Assembly (NCBI GenBank): GCA_020744425.1
Contig: JAGMUV010000024.1
Span: 744,001 to 808,000 of the forward strand
Direction: 5' to 3'
Source of the DNA: Dactylonectria macrodidyma
Taxonomy: Eukaryota; Ascomycota; Sordariomycetes; Hypocreales; Nectriaceae
DNA length: 64,000 nucleotides
A program made the position numbers and the translations under genes. The first letter of the stretch is position 1, and the number at the start of each line of letters is the position of its first letter. The notes beneath the pieces were generated by a model. It saw only the letters and a list, made by a program, of their open reading frames with translations. It ran no database searches and had not been told where the DNA came from. This document shows positions 10,488 to 21,866 of this stretch, one piece after another.

Positions 10488-11280
10488 GTTGACGTTTTGG
10501 TGCTGGTATGTTGGAATGGTTGTTGTCACGGGGAGTGTCGAAGTTGATGTTCGATGCTGTTCTGTTGTTTTGGCTCGATGAGAGAGTGATTCACCAGCCC
10601 TTTAAGTATTCCATTCTGCTTCATCTTGACCATTACCTTCTCCAATGGTGACAGGATGCGACAACGAGAATTGCCCAGCCTCTGAGACTAGATCAACTAA
10701 CCAATAGGACCGCGATGCGATAACGAAATTTGGTCGCTGTCAAATCGATCAAGATAAAGTTGAAAACAAACCTGGGTCCAGGAGGATTGCGAAACTCAAC
10801 AGTGGCTGAGAAAACCAGCTCACGTAACATGTCTGATCGCACTGACTCCGATTAGGAAATGAGTTGGCCCTGGCTCAACCATGTTGATGGAACATGTGGA
10901 GTCGTCTCGTTCTCGCATCCAGCCCTGATTCGTCTTTCGCCGTGGCGCAGCCCGAGAAGCTTTAATTGTTCCCAGCTTCCGTTCAATCAATGCTCTTTCT
11001 AGGTAAGCATAATAAAGCTTATTGCCCGCGGGGCATTTTTATCGTACCTCGAGGGCTTTGATTGGCACAAGTCAGTCTGTGAATCGCTTGGCCAAAGTGC
11101 TTCAGCCTTCAGGCCACGTCATGGCTCTGCTCAGCCTTCTTTTCTGCATCTACAGAAGACCGAGGAAGTCAACGCTCATGCGACATCAAATAAGCAATCA
11201 CAAGCTGCTGTGAGCACGCGAGCAGTAAGTCCGGCAGTGAAGCAGTGCTGGCTATGATCATCCTCCATCTCGAATACACG
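10488..11280. promoter_or_regulatory. divergent promoter region, RTA1-like / Zn2Cys6 regulator
   Basis: A 793-bp stretch between head-to-head starts. It has no gene of its own; short frames at 11022-11213 lack motifs. It must contain both promoters but no single element stands out. Confidence 0.5.
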
Positions 11281-12679
11281 ATGAAACGATTCGGGTACAG
11301 AAAATCCCGTACGGGATGTTTGCGCTGCAAACAAAGACGCGTCAAAGTAGGAAGAATCTTTGAATCTGCATCTTTTGGAGTGCTAACTCGGTATTCGCGA
11401 AGTGTGACGAGGCAATCCCTTGCGGTGCATGCTCGAAGCACGAAGTCTCCTGCAGCTTGCAGTCCACCACGATGAGTCCTGAGTCATGCCAATCGTCCCA
11501 AACATCCCCAAAACCCCAAGGCAATAGAATAAAAGTGAGTCATTGCTACTCTCTGAGTTGCCTTTCATCTAACGTTGATAGCAACGGCGGAAGGCCCGGG
11601 TCTCACCAGCAACCGACTACTCTATTCAACCACGTGGTCCCCTCCTCAAGTTGGATAATTCGTCGATGGCAAATGCCGCGCCAGACAAGTTTGCGTGCTT
11701 CTCTAACCTTTGCTGTATTGGAGAGTCAGACAGCGGTTCCAGCTGCATATCTTGCGTCCAACTCATGCATCACTACACTGCTATCGCCCATCGCACTCTA
11801 CTTACGCCCTGTTCTCACGCGTGCGCTGCGCTGCAACATGCTGTCCCTCAGGAGGCTTTTATTTACCCCTCCCTCCTTCACCAGATACTGGCATTTTCTG
11901 CTCTCAATTTGGCTTACATCCACCCCAATAAACGCCAGCAGTATCTCATCCAGGCTTCACAACACCAAAGCATGGCCGTTTCCGGCACCAGAGAGCTACT
12001 CGCGGAGCCCGTGGCACCCGACAGTTGCCACGCATTGTATGCGAGCTCAATATTCCTTATGATTAGCGGCTATGGGATTTTCCCAAGTTGTGAGAACGGA
12101 AATCCCAACTTTGAGCCCATCGGTGGCCTTGTCGATATCTTTGTGTTGGTTGGCGGAATGAGTGTCATTCTCGAGTCTTACGACACCCAATTGCGTCAAG
12201 GACCTCTGCGGGGACTCTTCAGAGACTGTGCCTGTCCTTTGCCACAGGTGAAGGAACAAATCCACGACATGGCGGCTAAGCTGGCAACCTTAATACCACT
12301 GCTCGAGGAGACATCCGAACTTCACCAGGATGAAAGAAAGACGCTGGTGGAGGCGGCTATCCTGCTCATGGACGTCATCGAGTCAGCGAAACACACCAAG
12401 CAGACCCTGGCAACACCTGAGATCAGAGCAGTGTTTTCTTGGCCTGCGAGGCTATCGACGGCGTATCTTACATTGACACGGCAACATCACCCTTTGGCGA
12501 TGGTTGTTCTTTCATTTTTCTGTGTATTGTTGAACGCTCGGGAAGACAACTATTGGTTCCTTCATGGATGGGCCGCAATTCTTCTTAAATCCATTGCGCG
12601 GATTGTCGTTGATTCTCCATGGAAAGAGATGATTCAATGGCCGATTGATACAGTTGGGGATGTGAATGTAGAAGTTTGA
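11281..12679 (+). CDS. Zn(II)2Cys6 transcription factor (sterol-regulator-like class)
   Basis: Exons 11281-11346, 11403-11534 and 11582-12679 encode 431 residues. The first 56-nt intron lies inside the zinc cluster, between K22 and C23, and splicing yields C-x2-C-x6-C-x5-C-x2-C-x6-C at residues 13, 16, 23, 29, 32 and 39. RKSRTGCLRCKQRRVKC is typical of regulators with the fungal-specific DUF3468-type C-terminal domain, as in UPC2-like and many pathway regulators. The remaining 350 residues are helical with no other motif. The second intron is only 47 nt and carries a CTAAC branch site. It is divergent from the RTA1-like gene and could control it. The DNA-binding class is certain, the target is not. 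Confidence 0.87.
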
Positions 12680-12857
12680 AATGATTGGATCTGCTCATCA
12701 AAATACCTTGGTAAACATGCGAGCCATGAATTTAACTCATGGTCAGATAGACCCATACTCTGATAAGGCTGAATAGACCTGTTTTCGTAATATGATTAAG
12801 TAGAATTTGATAGTAAAGTAATTTCATCTAAGCATGTATCTACGGTGACCCAATCCC

Positions 12858-13421
12858 TTAAATATCACACTGTTTCGTGCGGTATGCCTGAACCAACCCA
12901 TCTAAAGCACGATCACCAAGCTGCGGCAGAGTCCTACGTAGGTACATTGAAGCAAAGGGCATTAAAAGATTATGGGCTTCAATAGTCACCTCCCCATACA
13001 ACTCCCACTCGTCCATCTCGACAATAGGACTACTAGACTCGGAGTCTGTTATGGGCGTGCCACCCACACGTCGACGAATAGTCCACCTCGTCCAGGAAAC
13101 GACGCCAGCGTTCACAGTTGCACGCAACCTCACACCGTCGGGGATAAGCTGATAGATGGCGAACCAAGTCGCCGCCTTGGTGAGACCAGGGGCAAGGTAG
13201 ATGGACCCATAGATATTAAATGCCCGAGCAGTCTTGTCCCAGGGGCCCAAAATGATATCATCGGCAAGCATAACAGGGTCAGGGGAAACCTCCTCGTAGC
13301 GGGGATTTTCACAAACTTGAGTTAAGGCTAGTGCATTGGTCTGGAGGTATTCCAGAGCGAACTGGGCCGGGACTTTGACAGGGATAGCAACCGCTACGTC
13401 CATGCTGCACTGGGACCGCAT
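12858..13421 (-). CDS. small protein of unknown function, possibly DUF7053/SRPBCC-like
   Basis: Intact single-exon frame of 187 residues starting at the ATG at 13421. No signal peptide or membrane segment is seen. The pattern of alternating short strands and a final helix, with a VAIPVKVPAQ start and RATVNAGVVSWTRW in the middle, recalls small fungal START/SRPBCC-like ligand-binding proteins grouped as DUF7053; this is a weak resemblance from memory. The gene is convergent with the regulator upstream, with a 178-bp gap, and AT/GC use is like a real gene. It may bind a small hydrophobic product of the neighbouring enzymes, but that is speculation. Confidence 0.55.
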   Translation of the reverse strand: MRSQCSMDVAVAIPVKVPAQFALEYLQTNALALTQVCENPRYEEVSPDPVMLADDIILGPWDKTARAFNIYGSIYLAPGLTKAATWFAIYQLIPDGVRLRATVNAGVVSWTRWTIRRRVGGTPITDSESSSPIVEMDEWELYGEVTIEAHNLLMPFASMYLRRTLPQLGDRALDGLVQAYRTKQCDI

Positions 13422-14559
13422 CTCCGGGGTAGTGTCGGTTGCTGCCGTTGTTAGGCGTGATTGGCCGCTTGGAGAGAGTATCTGCTTACATCTGGATGAT
13501 CAATCGCCTTGCCGACGGATCTTACTCGATGCGGGATTTGTGTGGCCTTGGGGGCATCCTCAGACCCCCGAGAGGCAGTATAGGGCTGGTTTGGGTTGAT
13601 AGAGGCCAATGGGAGTAACGGAAATATGTCTTGGCCTGGTGTTTAACGTGAACAAAGGCGTATGTCTATTAATCATCCTAGACGAGTGACGCAGTCGATA
13701 GTGTGTTGGGGTGTGTTGGGTGAGGGGTGGCTCGCATGGATCCATGTCCCACGAAAAAGAGGGTGAGAAGTTTGCTTGGAATGCGAGGCACGTGACCCTC
13801 AAGGCATTGATATTTACAGTTTAGTGCCTTAATCAAGATGTCTCAGAGAGGAATTGTTGAGTTTTCAACAGACAAAGCCACAGAAAAGAAGGTATACTTC
13901 GTACACACTACAGAGGATTGCTTTTGACTCCAGCGATATTGCTGCTATGTGCCAAGTGCATTTTACCCTCCTAAACCTGACCCAGAGAACCGAAACGGCT
14001 TGAAAGGCGTTGCAGAGAGCAAGACGCGTAACGAGCGGCCGCCCCCTGTTCAAGCGGCGTCCCACTTTGGAGTCACTGAGAGGCGACACAGGCCCATATA
14101 AAGCGGATCCAAAACCCGACCGTGCATCCGCCCATGGTTAGTAAGGCAAAACACATCACCAGTATCATGCTGAGGTGCTGAAGAGCTGAAAGAGATGCCA
14201 AAATATATAGAATCCATCACGGCCATTGCATAGGATATCCGGCTTCTACTTTAAGCCAGTTCTACGCTGGCTACATATTAAGATGCTTAGGGCTCTGCTC
14301 ACTCGTATAACAAGGACAATGGCGAAAACAGAAATGTCCCCGGTCCCCGAAGCGACTTGCCGGAAAACATCAAGATGAGAAGCTAGCCAATAATGAAGTC
14401 CCGGTTATTTGGCTGCGTCGAGTTTAGCTTGATTTAACAACGAGTTCCCAATACGATCTGCGTTTCCACTGCTCTCACTCCTATCAGAAGCATTCGTATT
14501 CTTGAAATGAGCAAGACCAGGTCAGAGCCAGCACTAGTTACCATTTTATGGTGATAAGA
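13422..14559. other. intergenic, no intact gene
   Basis: About 1.1 kb with frames on both strands but no family motif and no coherent codon bias. It may include decayed sequence linked to the FMN-dehydrogenase relic to its right. Confidence 0.5.
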
Positions 14560-14830
14560 AATGGATTAGGACACTCTACCAGCGTTATAGCGGCTGGAAG
14601 ACATAAAGGGACACCCAAGCCCAACAGCTCTTGAAACATGTGCAAGAGGCTTCATCAGGCCGGTACCATTTTGGACGCCACCGTCGTGATACACCTCGAT
14701 CTCGATGAAAACGTTGGGTCTTGCTGAAAAACCCACGAAGCAATCATGATGGTTAAGGGCCAGCCGTAGAGCGAGCGTCCACAGTGGGTCAGGGAGTAGC
14801 TGGTGTCAAGGTAACCCACTACGCTAGGTA
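14560..14830 (-). pseudogene. relic of an FMN-dependent alpha-hydroxyacid dehydrogenase (C-terminal part)
   Basis: On the minus strand from about 14709 to 14590 a frame reads IEIEVYHDGG, VQNGTGLMK and AVGLGCPFM in order, matching the VDGG-R-GTDV-KALALGA-AVGLGRPF block of lactate oxidase/cytochrome b2-type enzymes. Key changes are visible: the Arg after the DGG strand is Gln-Asn, GTD has become GTG, and GRPF is GCPF. Upstream, LDT follows where GGRQLD is expected but in another frame, so at least one frameshift is present. No intact start or complete barrel can be assembled. I call it a degenerate fragment; edges are approximate. Confidence 0.5.
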
Positions 14831-16070
14831 GAACAGAAACGTCCTCTACTTGCCTCAGAAGTAAAGGCACCTACCGGTATTAGGCTCAACAGCCGGCACC
14901 CCGCCCTCAATCGCTTGAGGTGCAACTTCGACCGTCTGAGTGCCCTTGCCACGTGGTAGTCATGGGGGAAGATCTTGAGATTTTGAGCTACCTGTGAAGA
15001 TCTCAGCTCCTGCAAGGTACCGGGGATCTGCGCGGATACCTAGTGTGGCAGAAATCACGGTGAACAGTAATGTCTGCTTTAGCCAAATTTACCCTATGTT
15101 CATCTTCCATCTATGCCAAACAAAAAAAAACGGAGATGATTCATCATGAAGGTTCCCTCCCAAAAGAGATTCACTAAGTGATGGTTACGTTCTACTCAAT
15201 ATAGTATCGTGTGCGAAGAATCCCTCCCGTCATCCTCCGGCTTTTCCCAAGTTTATGCAATTTTAGCCATCATCATCAAGGATCATAGCAGGATTTCGCT
15301 TTTCGGGACTAAATGAGAGAATAGTTCATCAGGGCGACCTAAGCAAGGCAATTTCTGAATGCATGAGTGACGTTTTCGTCGAATTCACTTGATGGAAGTG
15401 GTAGAGCGAGAACGTCAACTCACACTGAAAGAGGCGACATTTTGCAGCTTCACGGCGTCCACGTATGCTATAGTGTAGAGTTAGAATCACCAATGGAACC
15501 ATACAAGTTTGAAGCACCACACCCCTTCGAAATTGGGGCTGATATAACACCCGATGGCTACGGGTGGGCTACTGCGAACATGGCAGAAGTCGGGGACAGT
15601 TGCGGACTTCTGCGGTATTGTACGGGGCGATGCGGGGCGCTGTGGAGGTGTGGTCTTACCCTGCAGTTAATGCATGCTCAGTGAATCCAAGGCAACCAAT
15701 GGTAGAGTAGACTTTAGAAATGGCCATAATGCTTCCCTTGCGAACAACGGGCGGTCAAGATGGCTGTAAGACATGTATGGCTGGTGACAGTAAGCCCCAG
15801 GCTTGTTCGTCTTGGTATGACCCCAGCTGTTGGGCGGTTATGTCAGCGCCCGAAAACCAAGTGGTTGGGGAAACTGGGGGAAAAAATACTCAACGAAAAA
15901 TGCTCCAAGATAAGGCCCGAGAACCGTGCCCAAGCCACCTCTCAAGCAGGCGCCAGCAGCGTCATTTATTTCCTGTTCCACCTGGAGACAAAGGCAGGTA
16001 GCGTTGCAGTACGACTTGTTGCATTCTATTTCGATCCTATCCAGAGCCATCTGTCACGCAATCGTGAGCC
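14831..16070. other. intergenic, P450 upstream region
   Basis: About 1.2 kb. It may contain more decay from the FMN-dehydrogenase relic on its left side. Near 15594 there is a CGG-type motif repeated upstream of the neighbouring SDR gene. Frames at 15367-15684 and 15720-16074 have no family motif. Confidence 0.5.
15594..15625 (+). promoter_or_regulatory. candidate CGG-type regulator site, copy 1
   Basis: The 14-mer GGACAGTTGCGGAC is followed by a spaced CTGCGGTATT and then TACGG. The same 14-mer and a close match of the extension occur at 17900, in the same orientation. This copy lies about 475 bp before the P450 start. Zn2Cys6 regulators bind CGG half-sites, and one is encoded nearby at 19260-21229. 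Confidence 0.45.
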
Positions 16071-17757
16071 ATGATCTCGGCGTCTCTTGGGACCTCTGTG
16101 GTCGGAGCCGCGCTCTGGGCTCAGGTCAGCAGAGAGTGCTCGGGACCGTTGTGCTATCTCACGCGCGGGATAGCCATTGCGATTGCCTGTACCACATGGC
16201 TTCTGTTCTATCATATTATTCTATATCCATTCTATCTCAGTCCTCTTCGGCATCTCCCTAGCCCCAAGCAACCCCCCCTGCGTCGCCGTTTACTGGGAGA
16301 GACGACTTATGAACAGCTCGTCCAATGGATCAACGAGGTACCCAATGACGGCTTGATTCGCTACTACGGCTTTCTCAATGCAGAGCGAATCTTTGTGACA
16401 AACCCAAGAGGCTGCAGGGAGGTCTTGCAGACCCAGGGGTACAACTACATCAAGCTCCCGTGGGCGCTAGAGGTAATGGGTCAATTCGGCCCTCGCGGTA
16501 TCCTTGTTGCGCCTCCCAAGAAACACAGAGTATGCTACTCCACGTCGATTGATGCGACAAGCTCACTCACTCTTTCCACAGGTTGATCGAAAGCTGCTTC
16601 AGCCAGCGTTCAAGTTCAAATACATCAAGGACTTATCCCCAACCTTTTGGACAGAAGGGGCCAAGTTCCTAAATGTCATCGAGAAGCAGCTTCGCGAGAG
16701 TGGAAACGACTTTATAGACATTGGAGAAAGACTTCACCACGTAACTTTGGACATCATCACACTGACCTCGTTCGGGGCTTCCATCGATGCCGTCGAGAAC
16801 CCGCACTCGGAAAGAGTCAAGCACTTTAGAAACCTCTTTGCAAACAAGAAACACCATCTGATCTACCGACGAACTGCTTTTCTCCTCCCGTACTTCATCT
16901 ACCGCCGGCTGCCTGCTAAAGCTAGGCACGAGATCATGATGGCGAGGGATGTAATTGCGGATTTTATCCGTCCGTTGATCCAGCAGCGACGGAGAGATGC
17001 AACGGAGGGGGCCTCGAAGCAGTACGCGCAAGGAGACATTATCGCAACCTTGCTGCAATCAGGGGAGACGTTCTCGGACGATTATCTGATTGACCAGTCG
17101 ATGGACTTTATGGTGGCTGGCCAAGAAACCACGGCCACTGCAGTTGCATTTACTCTATACTCGCTATCTGAAAACCCTGAGTTGCAGAGTCGTCTTCGGG
17201 AAGAGGTCCGAGAAAGGCTTCCCTCGCCTTCTTCGAGCACAAAGGTTGACGCTGGGCTTCTTGAGTCACTTCCCTATCTTACCGCTGTCTGCAACGAGGT
17301 CCTGCGCCTGTACTCGCCAGTCGTGTATTGCCACCGACAGACAGTCGCACCTAACACCATGATTGGCACCGTGCCCATTCCGCAGGACACGGTAGTCACG
17401 GTGGCGCCGGGGCCGATTCACGAATCTCGACAGGTCTGGGGACCCCGAGCTGGAGAATTTGACCCGGAGCGATGGTTGATCAGAAAGGAGGGAGAAGTCA
17501 AGGTCGATCCTCTTGGAGGGACCAACGATCCGTGGGCTGTCATGCCCTTTACTTATGGGCCTAGGCAGTGCATCGGAGAGAGGTTTGCTCGGGGCGAGAT
17601 GCTGTCGCTTGTTGCGCAGTTGATCGGCAGGTTTGAGTGGAAGTTCAAGGGCATTGGTAGAAATGGCGATAGGCCCATGAAAATCATTCACACCGTAGTT
17701 GCTGGACCTGCTGGAGGTGGCGTTACCATGTACGCAAATCGCGTGGGAGGATGGTGA
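16071..17757 (+). CDS. cytochrome P450 monooxygenase
   Basis: Two exons, 16071-16529 and 16582-17757, joined across a 52-nt intron, give 544 residues. An N-terminal membrane anchor lies at about residues 32-52, followed by a Pro-rich hinge. The I-helix reads AGQETTAT, the K-helix NEVLRLY supplies ExxR, and FTYGPRQCIG holds the heme-ligand Cys at about 483. Without the intron the frame runs into a stop soon after KKHR, so splicing is needed to reach VDRKLLQPAF, the expected B'/C-helix start. The protein should sit in the ER membrane and hydroxylate or epoxidise a hydrophobic substrate. It is followed in the same direction by an SDR gene 496 bp on, which could oxidise the resulting alcohol. Confidence 0.93.
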
Positions 17758-18253
17758 TTGATGCTGGCGATATGGAGGCCTTCGTGGGGTATAGGCACAA
17801 GATAGATTAAATACACAAGTCCCGAAAATGCTCTATTATATCGCTTGAACGCCTCTCTTAATACTTTCCAGTCCCCGGATATCAATCTATGGGCAGGTCG
17901 GACAGTTGCGGACCGCTGCGGTGTTATTCGGAGCTATGCTGACCCTACGGTCTTTAATGCCGTCTTACACCGCAGATACTTTATGCGGAGTCAACAACAC
18001 GAGGAGCAGGCTTGAAAGATAATACCAATTTAGAAAGGTTTTGCTTACTGCCTAGTAGAATTATCTGAATATCGGCTAATAAAGATGTCACTCTCCGCAT
18101 GGGGATAAATTGCTCGTCGAAGGGTATAAAGCTCTGGGTGTCTCGCTCTGAAGAGAGCTCCAATACATCACTTCAACATCTTTTAAGATTAATGCCCATT
18201 TTGCAACACAGATCTATCATTTAAATACCTTCAAATCTTCACCCGTTCAAGCC
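17758..18253. other. intergenic, SDR upstream region
   Basis: A 496-bp gap between the P450 stop and the SDR start. It holds the second copy of the CGG-type motif (17900-17931) and no gene. Confidence 0.55.
17900..17931 (+). promoter_or_regulatory. candidate CGG-type regulator site, copy 2
   Basis: An exact 14-bp repeat of the element at 15594, continuing GCTGCGGTGTT and TTCGG. Within it CGGACCG is a CGG/CCG pair with one base between the half-sites. It lies about 350 bp upstream of the SDR start. Confidence 0.45.
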
Positions 18254-19263
18254 ATGCCTTCGTACCTGGTCACTGGAGCAAGCCGCGGCCTCGGGCTAGG
18301 CTTTGTCACCGAACTGGTAAGTCTGCATGCGGCATCGTCTGAGAGAAGTTGGCTAACGAGGAATCGTAGCTCAAAGATCCGTCTAATATCGTTGTAGCTA
18401 CAGCTAGAGACACTGCCGGCTCATCTGGCCTACATGAGCTCAAAGCAAACCACAGAGACGACCGTCTCCTGCTCATCGATCTTGATGTGTCAAAGCAGGA
18501 CAGCATCCGCGCTGCCGCGGAACAGACGGCGCGTCTCCTTCCTGGAGGTCTCGACCATCTGATCAGCAATGCTGGCGTCGCCATGACTGGAGTCACAGCG
18601 TTTGAAGAACTGCAAGTTGATCGTGTTCTGATTTACGGCGTGGAAGCTAAGGACCTTGTAGGGATCTAGAAGCGCTCTCGACTGAAATCATCGTCACTGT
18701 CATGGCGCCGATTCTCTTGATGAAGGAATTCCTCCCGCTCATCCGCGACGGCGATTGTAAGAGAATTTTGGTCGTCAGTTCGGTTCTAGGCTCTATCCAC
18801 AATGCTCCCTTTACTCCCAACCTTATGAACGGGTACTCGATTGCCAAAGCCGCTCTCAATATGTAAGCCAAAACACCCCAGTGGATCAATTTTTTTTAAA
18901 AAAAAAAGACACTCTGCGCTTGGAACTTTAGAGGTTAACATGGTGCAGGCTGGCTCGGAAGTGGAGCCCTCTTTTGAAGACTGAAGGCATTACAATTGCT
19001 ATCATTCACCCTGGTATGTTGATCCCGCTGCTGAACCCATGACGAAGAGCCCGTCAGATCACTAATATGATGAAATGCCAGGCTGGATTCCCGCTACCGA
19101 GATTGGTGATGAAATCAGCGCCTGGGTCGCAAAGTATGCCCCCGACTTGGAGAGATTCACTATCGAAGAATCAGCTGCTGGCTGCGTCAAAGTCTTGAAT
19201 GGCCTAACCATTGATAACTCCGGCGAGTTTTTCAGTCACGATGGTGCGATCGTCCCTTTCTAG
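18254..19263 (+). CDS. short-chain dehydrogenase/reductase (SDR, C-factor/sniffer-like)
   Basis: Five exons, 18254-18316, 18370-18622, 18670-18862, 18949-19013 and 19082-19263, give 251 residues. The NAD(P) motif TGASRGLG is at residues 7-14, NAG follows in exon 2, and the catalytic set is S143, Y161 and K165 (GYSIAK). Four introns of 47-86 nt all keep phase; the 18623-18669 intron (donor GTGTTC, acceptor ATCTAG) is the least certain but is required because the unspliced frame stops at 18667. The enzyme should interconvert an alcohol and a ketone with NADPH. It follows the P450 on the same strand, and its stop codon overlaps that of the convergent regulator gene by 4 nt. Confidence 0.85.
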
Positions 19264-21229
19264 TTGTATGGGGCCCCATTAGCCGTGGGACTGGCTAGTC
19301 GAGGGTCAATCGAGAATGGCCTTCCGGAGTGAATTGGGATGATGCTAGGTAGTCTTGTCATGGCTTCCAAGGAAGCGGTATCCTCCTGAGTTTCCAAGAT
19401 ATGCAAGTAAACACCTATAACAACAATTATCATTTCAATACTCTCAAAGCTTGACACGAATAACCTACCTGCAAGTCTCCATCTGCTCTTGATGAGCTGA
19501 AAGATTTGCTTCGCCGTTTCTAACTTCCCCATGATTTCTTCATCCTGATAAGTTGACCTCATCGTCAACAAGATGGACGACGTCTGATACATTGCTTGTA
19601 CGAGAAATATCGGTACAAACTCGTTAGAGTTTTCATTTTCCGGGCAAGCAGTGTTGTAGTACTCCGCTACCATTGACAAACGATCCAAGGCAGTCCTGGC
19701 TTCGTCCCAGAGGCCCTCTTGTAAGGGTTGGTTGTTATCCCCGCTAGCATTAGCCCTTAGTCGTTGTAGGTGGTGTTCTTGGAGTAACAAAATTGTGCTT
19801 CCCAATGGGTCAGTATCTTTAACGTCCATAAACTGCTATAATTTGGAGTTTACTGACCTTAGACAAAGTTCCGACTGAGCACAGAACTCTATCCTGCGGA
19901 TCTCTACCTCTCTGTCCGCCGCATGGACAAGTGATAGAATGGTACGCCGGAGTTGCATCACCTGATTGGAATGAGCCACGTTATTTTCTTTAACCGTTTC
20001 TGAGATGAGTCTCAAGGTCTGGCTGAGCAAATAAGTAGCCTGTGCTAGCCTCGCAAAGTTCCCGGTTTTCAGCGTAAACCCTGTTGATATCGTAACAACA
20101 TCTCCTGGTTTGGCCGTCTGTAGTAATATTTTTCGTTAGCACGCTTCCGATGTCAAGTGTCGTAGACGTAAGTTATGTCTTACTCCTTCGTCCCAGGCGG
20201 TATCGTCAACGGGCAAGTAGCTGTCAAAGGTTGGATCCTCACTTGACAAGGCTCTGGAAGGGTTGCTGAGGCTGAGGTATCTGCGTCAAGCAGAAGTCAG
20301 CTCAGGATAGCGGCGTTGATTTGATGCTGATTCCAGGTAGAAAGTGCCCGTATTCGTGAGTTGACTCACCGATCCAGAATCAACACAGCCCACCACACCC
20401 GTTTCCTCTCTTCGGTCTCATTCCACGGCCGCGGTGACTCAGCATCGACTCCAGAAACAACAGAAGCATGGTCGATCTTCAATGCCAGTCCGTATCTAGC
20501 ACAAGCCCCCACAGTCAAGTAAGCGGCTGGGTAGATGGATTGCCCCAGCTCGTAGACAGCGATGAGAATTCCCGCTTGGAGGACTTGGGTAGAGAGAGGG
20601 CCATATGTCTCTGCTTTATGGTGGAATTCTTTAGCAATACGATAGATACCTGCCCTGGGGTCATCACCCGGTTCCGTGCAGCAAAGTTTCATGCACAGCG
20701 TAAGTAGACGCTGTTCTGTTCGTCGCTGTGCAATGGGGTTGAGTAGCGAGGAGAAGAAGGCTTGTTTGGAAATGATTGGGAGCCACTGGTGTATGGTTGT
20801 GAAGAACTTGATGGCAATGTCTCGAACGGAGGAAGCATTTCCTAATAACGAAGAGACGTCGATGGTGATTGATAGACCCGGCTGTGGGAGTTCGAGGTGC
20901 GACTGCTGGAAGAGGCGCGGTGCAAGAAAGTATACCGCGCTGACATCGGATTCCGCGGAAGTAGAAAAAGGCTCGGGAGAACCTTGGCCATTCCCAGAGA
21001 ATGAAAGACTGTCGAGAGATGAAGTATCAGGCCCTCTAACTGAGTTCGACGCTGCCAGCAGTGCGGCCTGGGCTTTGGCAGCTGAATGGCGGAGAGGATA
21101 ACTGCAATCAACTTCCTTCTTGGTGCAAAGATCGCAGCTGGGAATCTTTTTATCGCAGCGCCTCTTGCTCTTGCGACATGGGATGCAAGATATACGCGCG
21201 ATTCTAGGCGAACCCTCGCTCGGCTCCAT
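19260..21229 (-). CDS. Zn(II)2Cys6 transcription factor with fungal_trans-type middle domain
   Basis: Four exons on the minus strand, 21229-20370, 20280-20184, 20117-19858 and 19797-19260, give 584 residues. The zinc cluster is C15, C18, C25, C32, C35, C42 (C-x2-C-x6-C-x6-C-x2-C-x6-C). A fungal-specific transcription-factor homology region is seen around residues 140-290, with FFTTIHQWLPIISKQAF and ARYGLALKIDH. Introns of 89, 66 and 60 nt restore the frame; the last uses the acceptor GGGAAG rather than a nearer TAGCAG because only that keeps phase. The 3' end overlaps the SDR gene by 4 nt, tail to tail. It is the closest candidate regulator for the P450/SDR pair. Confidence 0.87.
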
Positions 21230-21866
21230 GTCTGAGTAGTTTAATGAGGATGCAACCAGCTAATTAGCCTGTGAGTGAGGTGTGATGACGCGGGGAGCTG
21301 AGATCAGGACTTTCACGTGATTTTGTTTTTGTTTTTTGATGTGTCAGCTCGGCTTTTGGCGTCTCACAGAACTCTCGTTCGGCCTCCCCGAGCGAGGATC
21401 ATGGAGGCGTGGACCAGTCAGCGGGTATTTCTATGTAGTTTCATATCGGTAATTAGATTAATCCCCAAATTGTTACCATAGAGTCAAATTGGCGATTCCA
21501 AGTCAATTCCTTTTGCATCGGATGTCTTTGCTGCTACCTGGTGTTCGTGAGGCTGCCACGGTTGATCGACCATGGTGTCTTGACCTTGTCCACTGCCTTG
21601 CAGCTCTCCAAGGTCATAATCTACCTGCAGAAAATTGGAAGTGTGCCTGAATACCGATTTCTTTGCCCGTAGATGAGTATACTCGTGGAAGACCATATCT
21701 GAATGTCAACAATAAGTGTTCATTTGATTCGGTTTTTGTGACAGAAACGCATCCAAAATTCCCATTGTAGCGTAGAACCCCAATCTCGAATGATATCAAT
21801 GTTCCAGGACGATCAATGGGTATAAGATGCACTTTGGTCTTTACAGCCTGCCCTAGGTCATACGTA
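21230..21866. other. intergenic with one doubtful ORF
   Basis: The gap holds the promoter of the minus-strand regulator (right of 21229), with CTCGG/CCGAG words near 21350 and 21390. A minus-strand frame at 21484-21696 (70 residues, YDLGELQGSGQGQDTMVDQP in it) has no recognised family and no good start; it could be the last exon of an unrecognised gene or untranslated sequence. Confidence 0.4.

Noticed and set aside
18623..18669. Premature stop in the SDR gene
   Set aside because: The stop lies inside a 47-nt intron whose removal keeps phase and restores the SDR core; it is not treated as a broken gene.
21484..21696. Minus-strand frame of 70 residues as a separate gene
   Set aside because: No family match and no good start or splice partner was found; kept only as a note in the intergenic entry.
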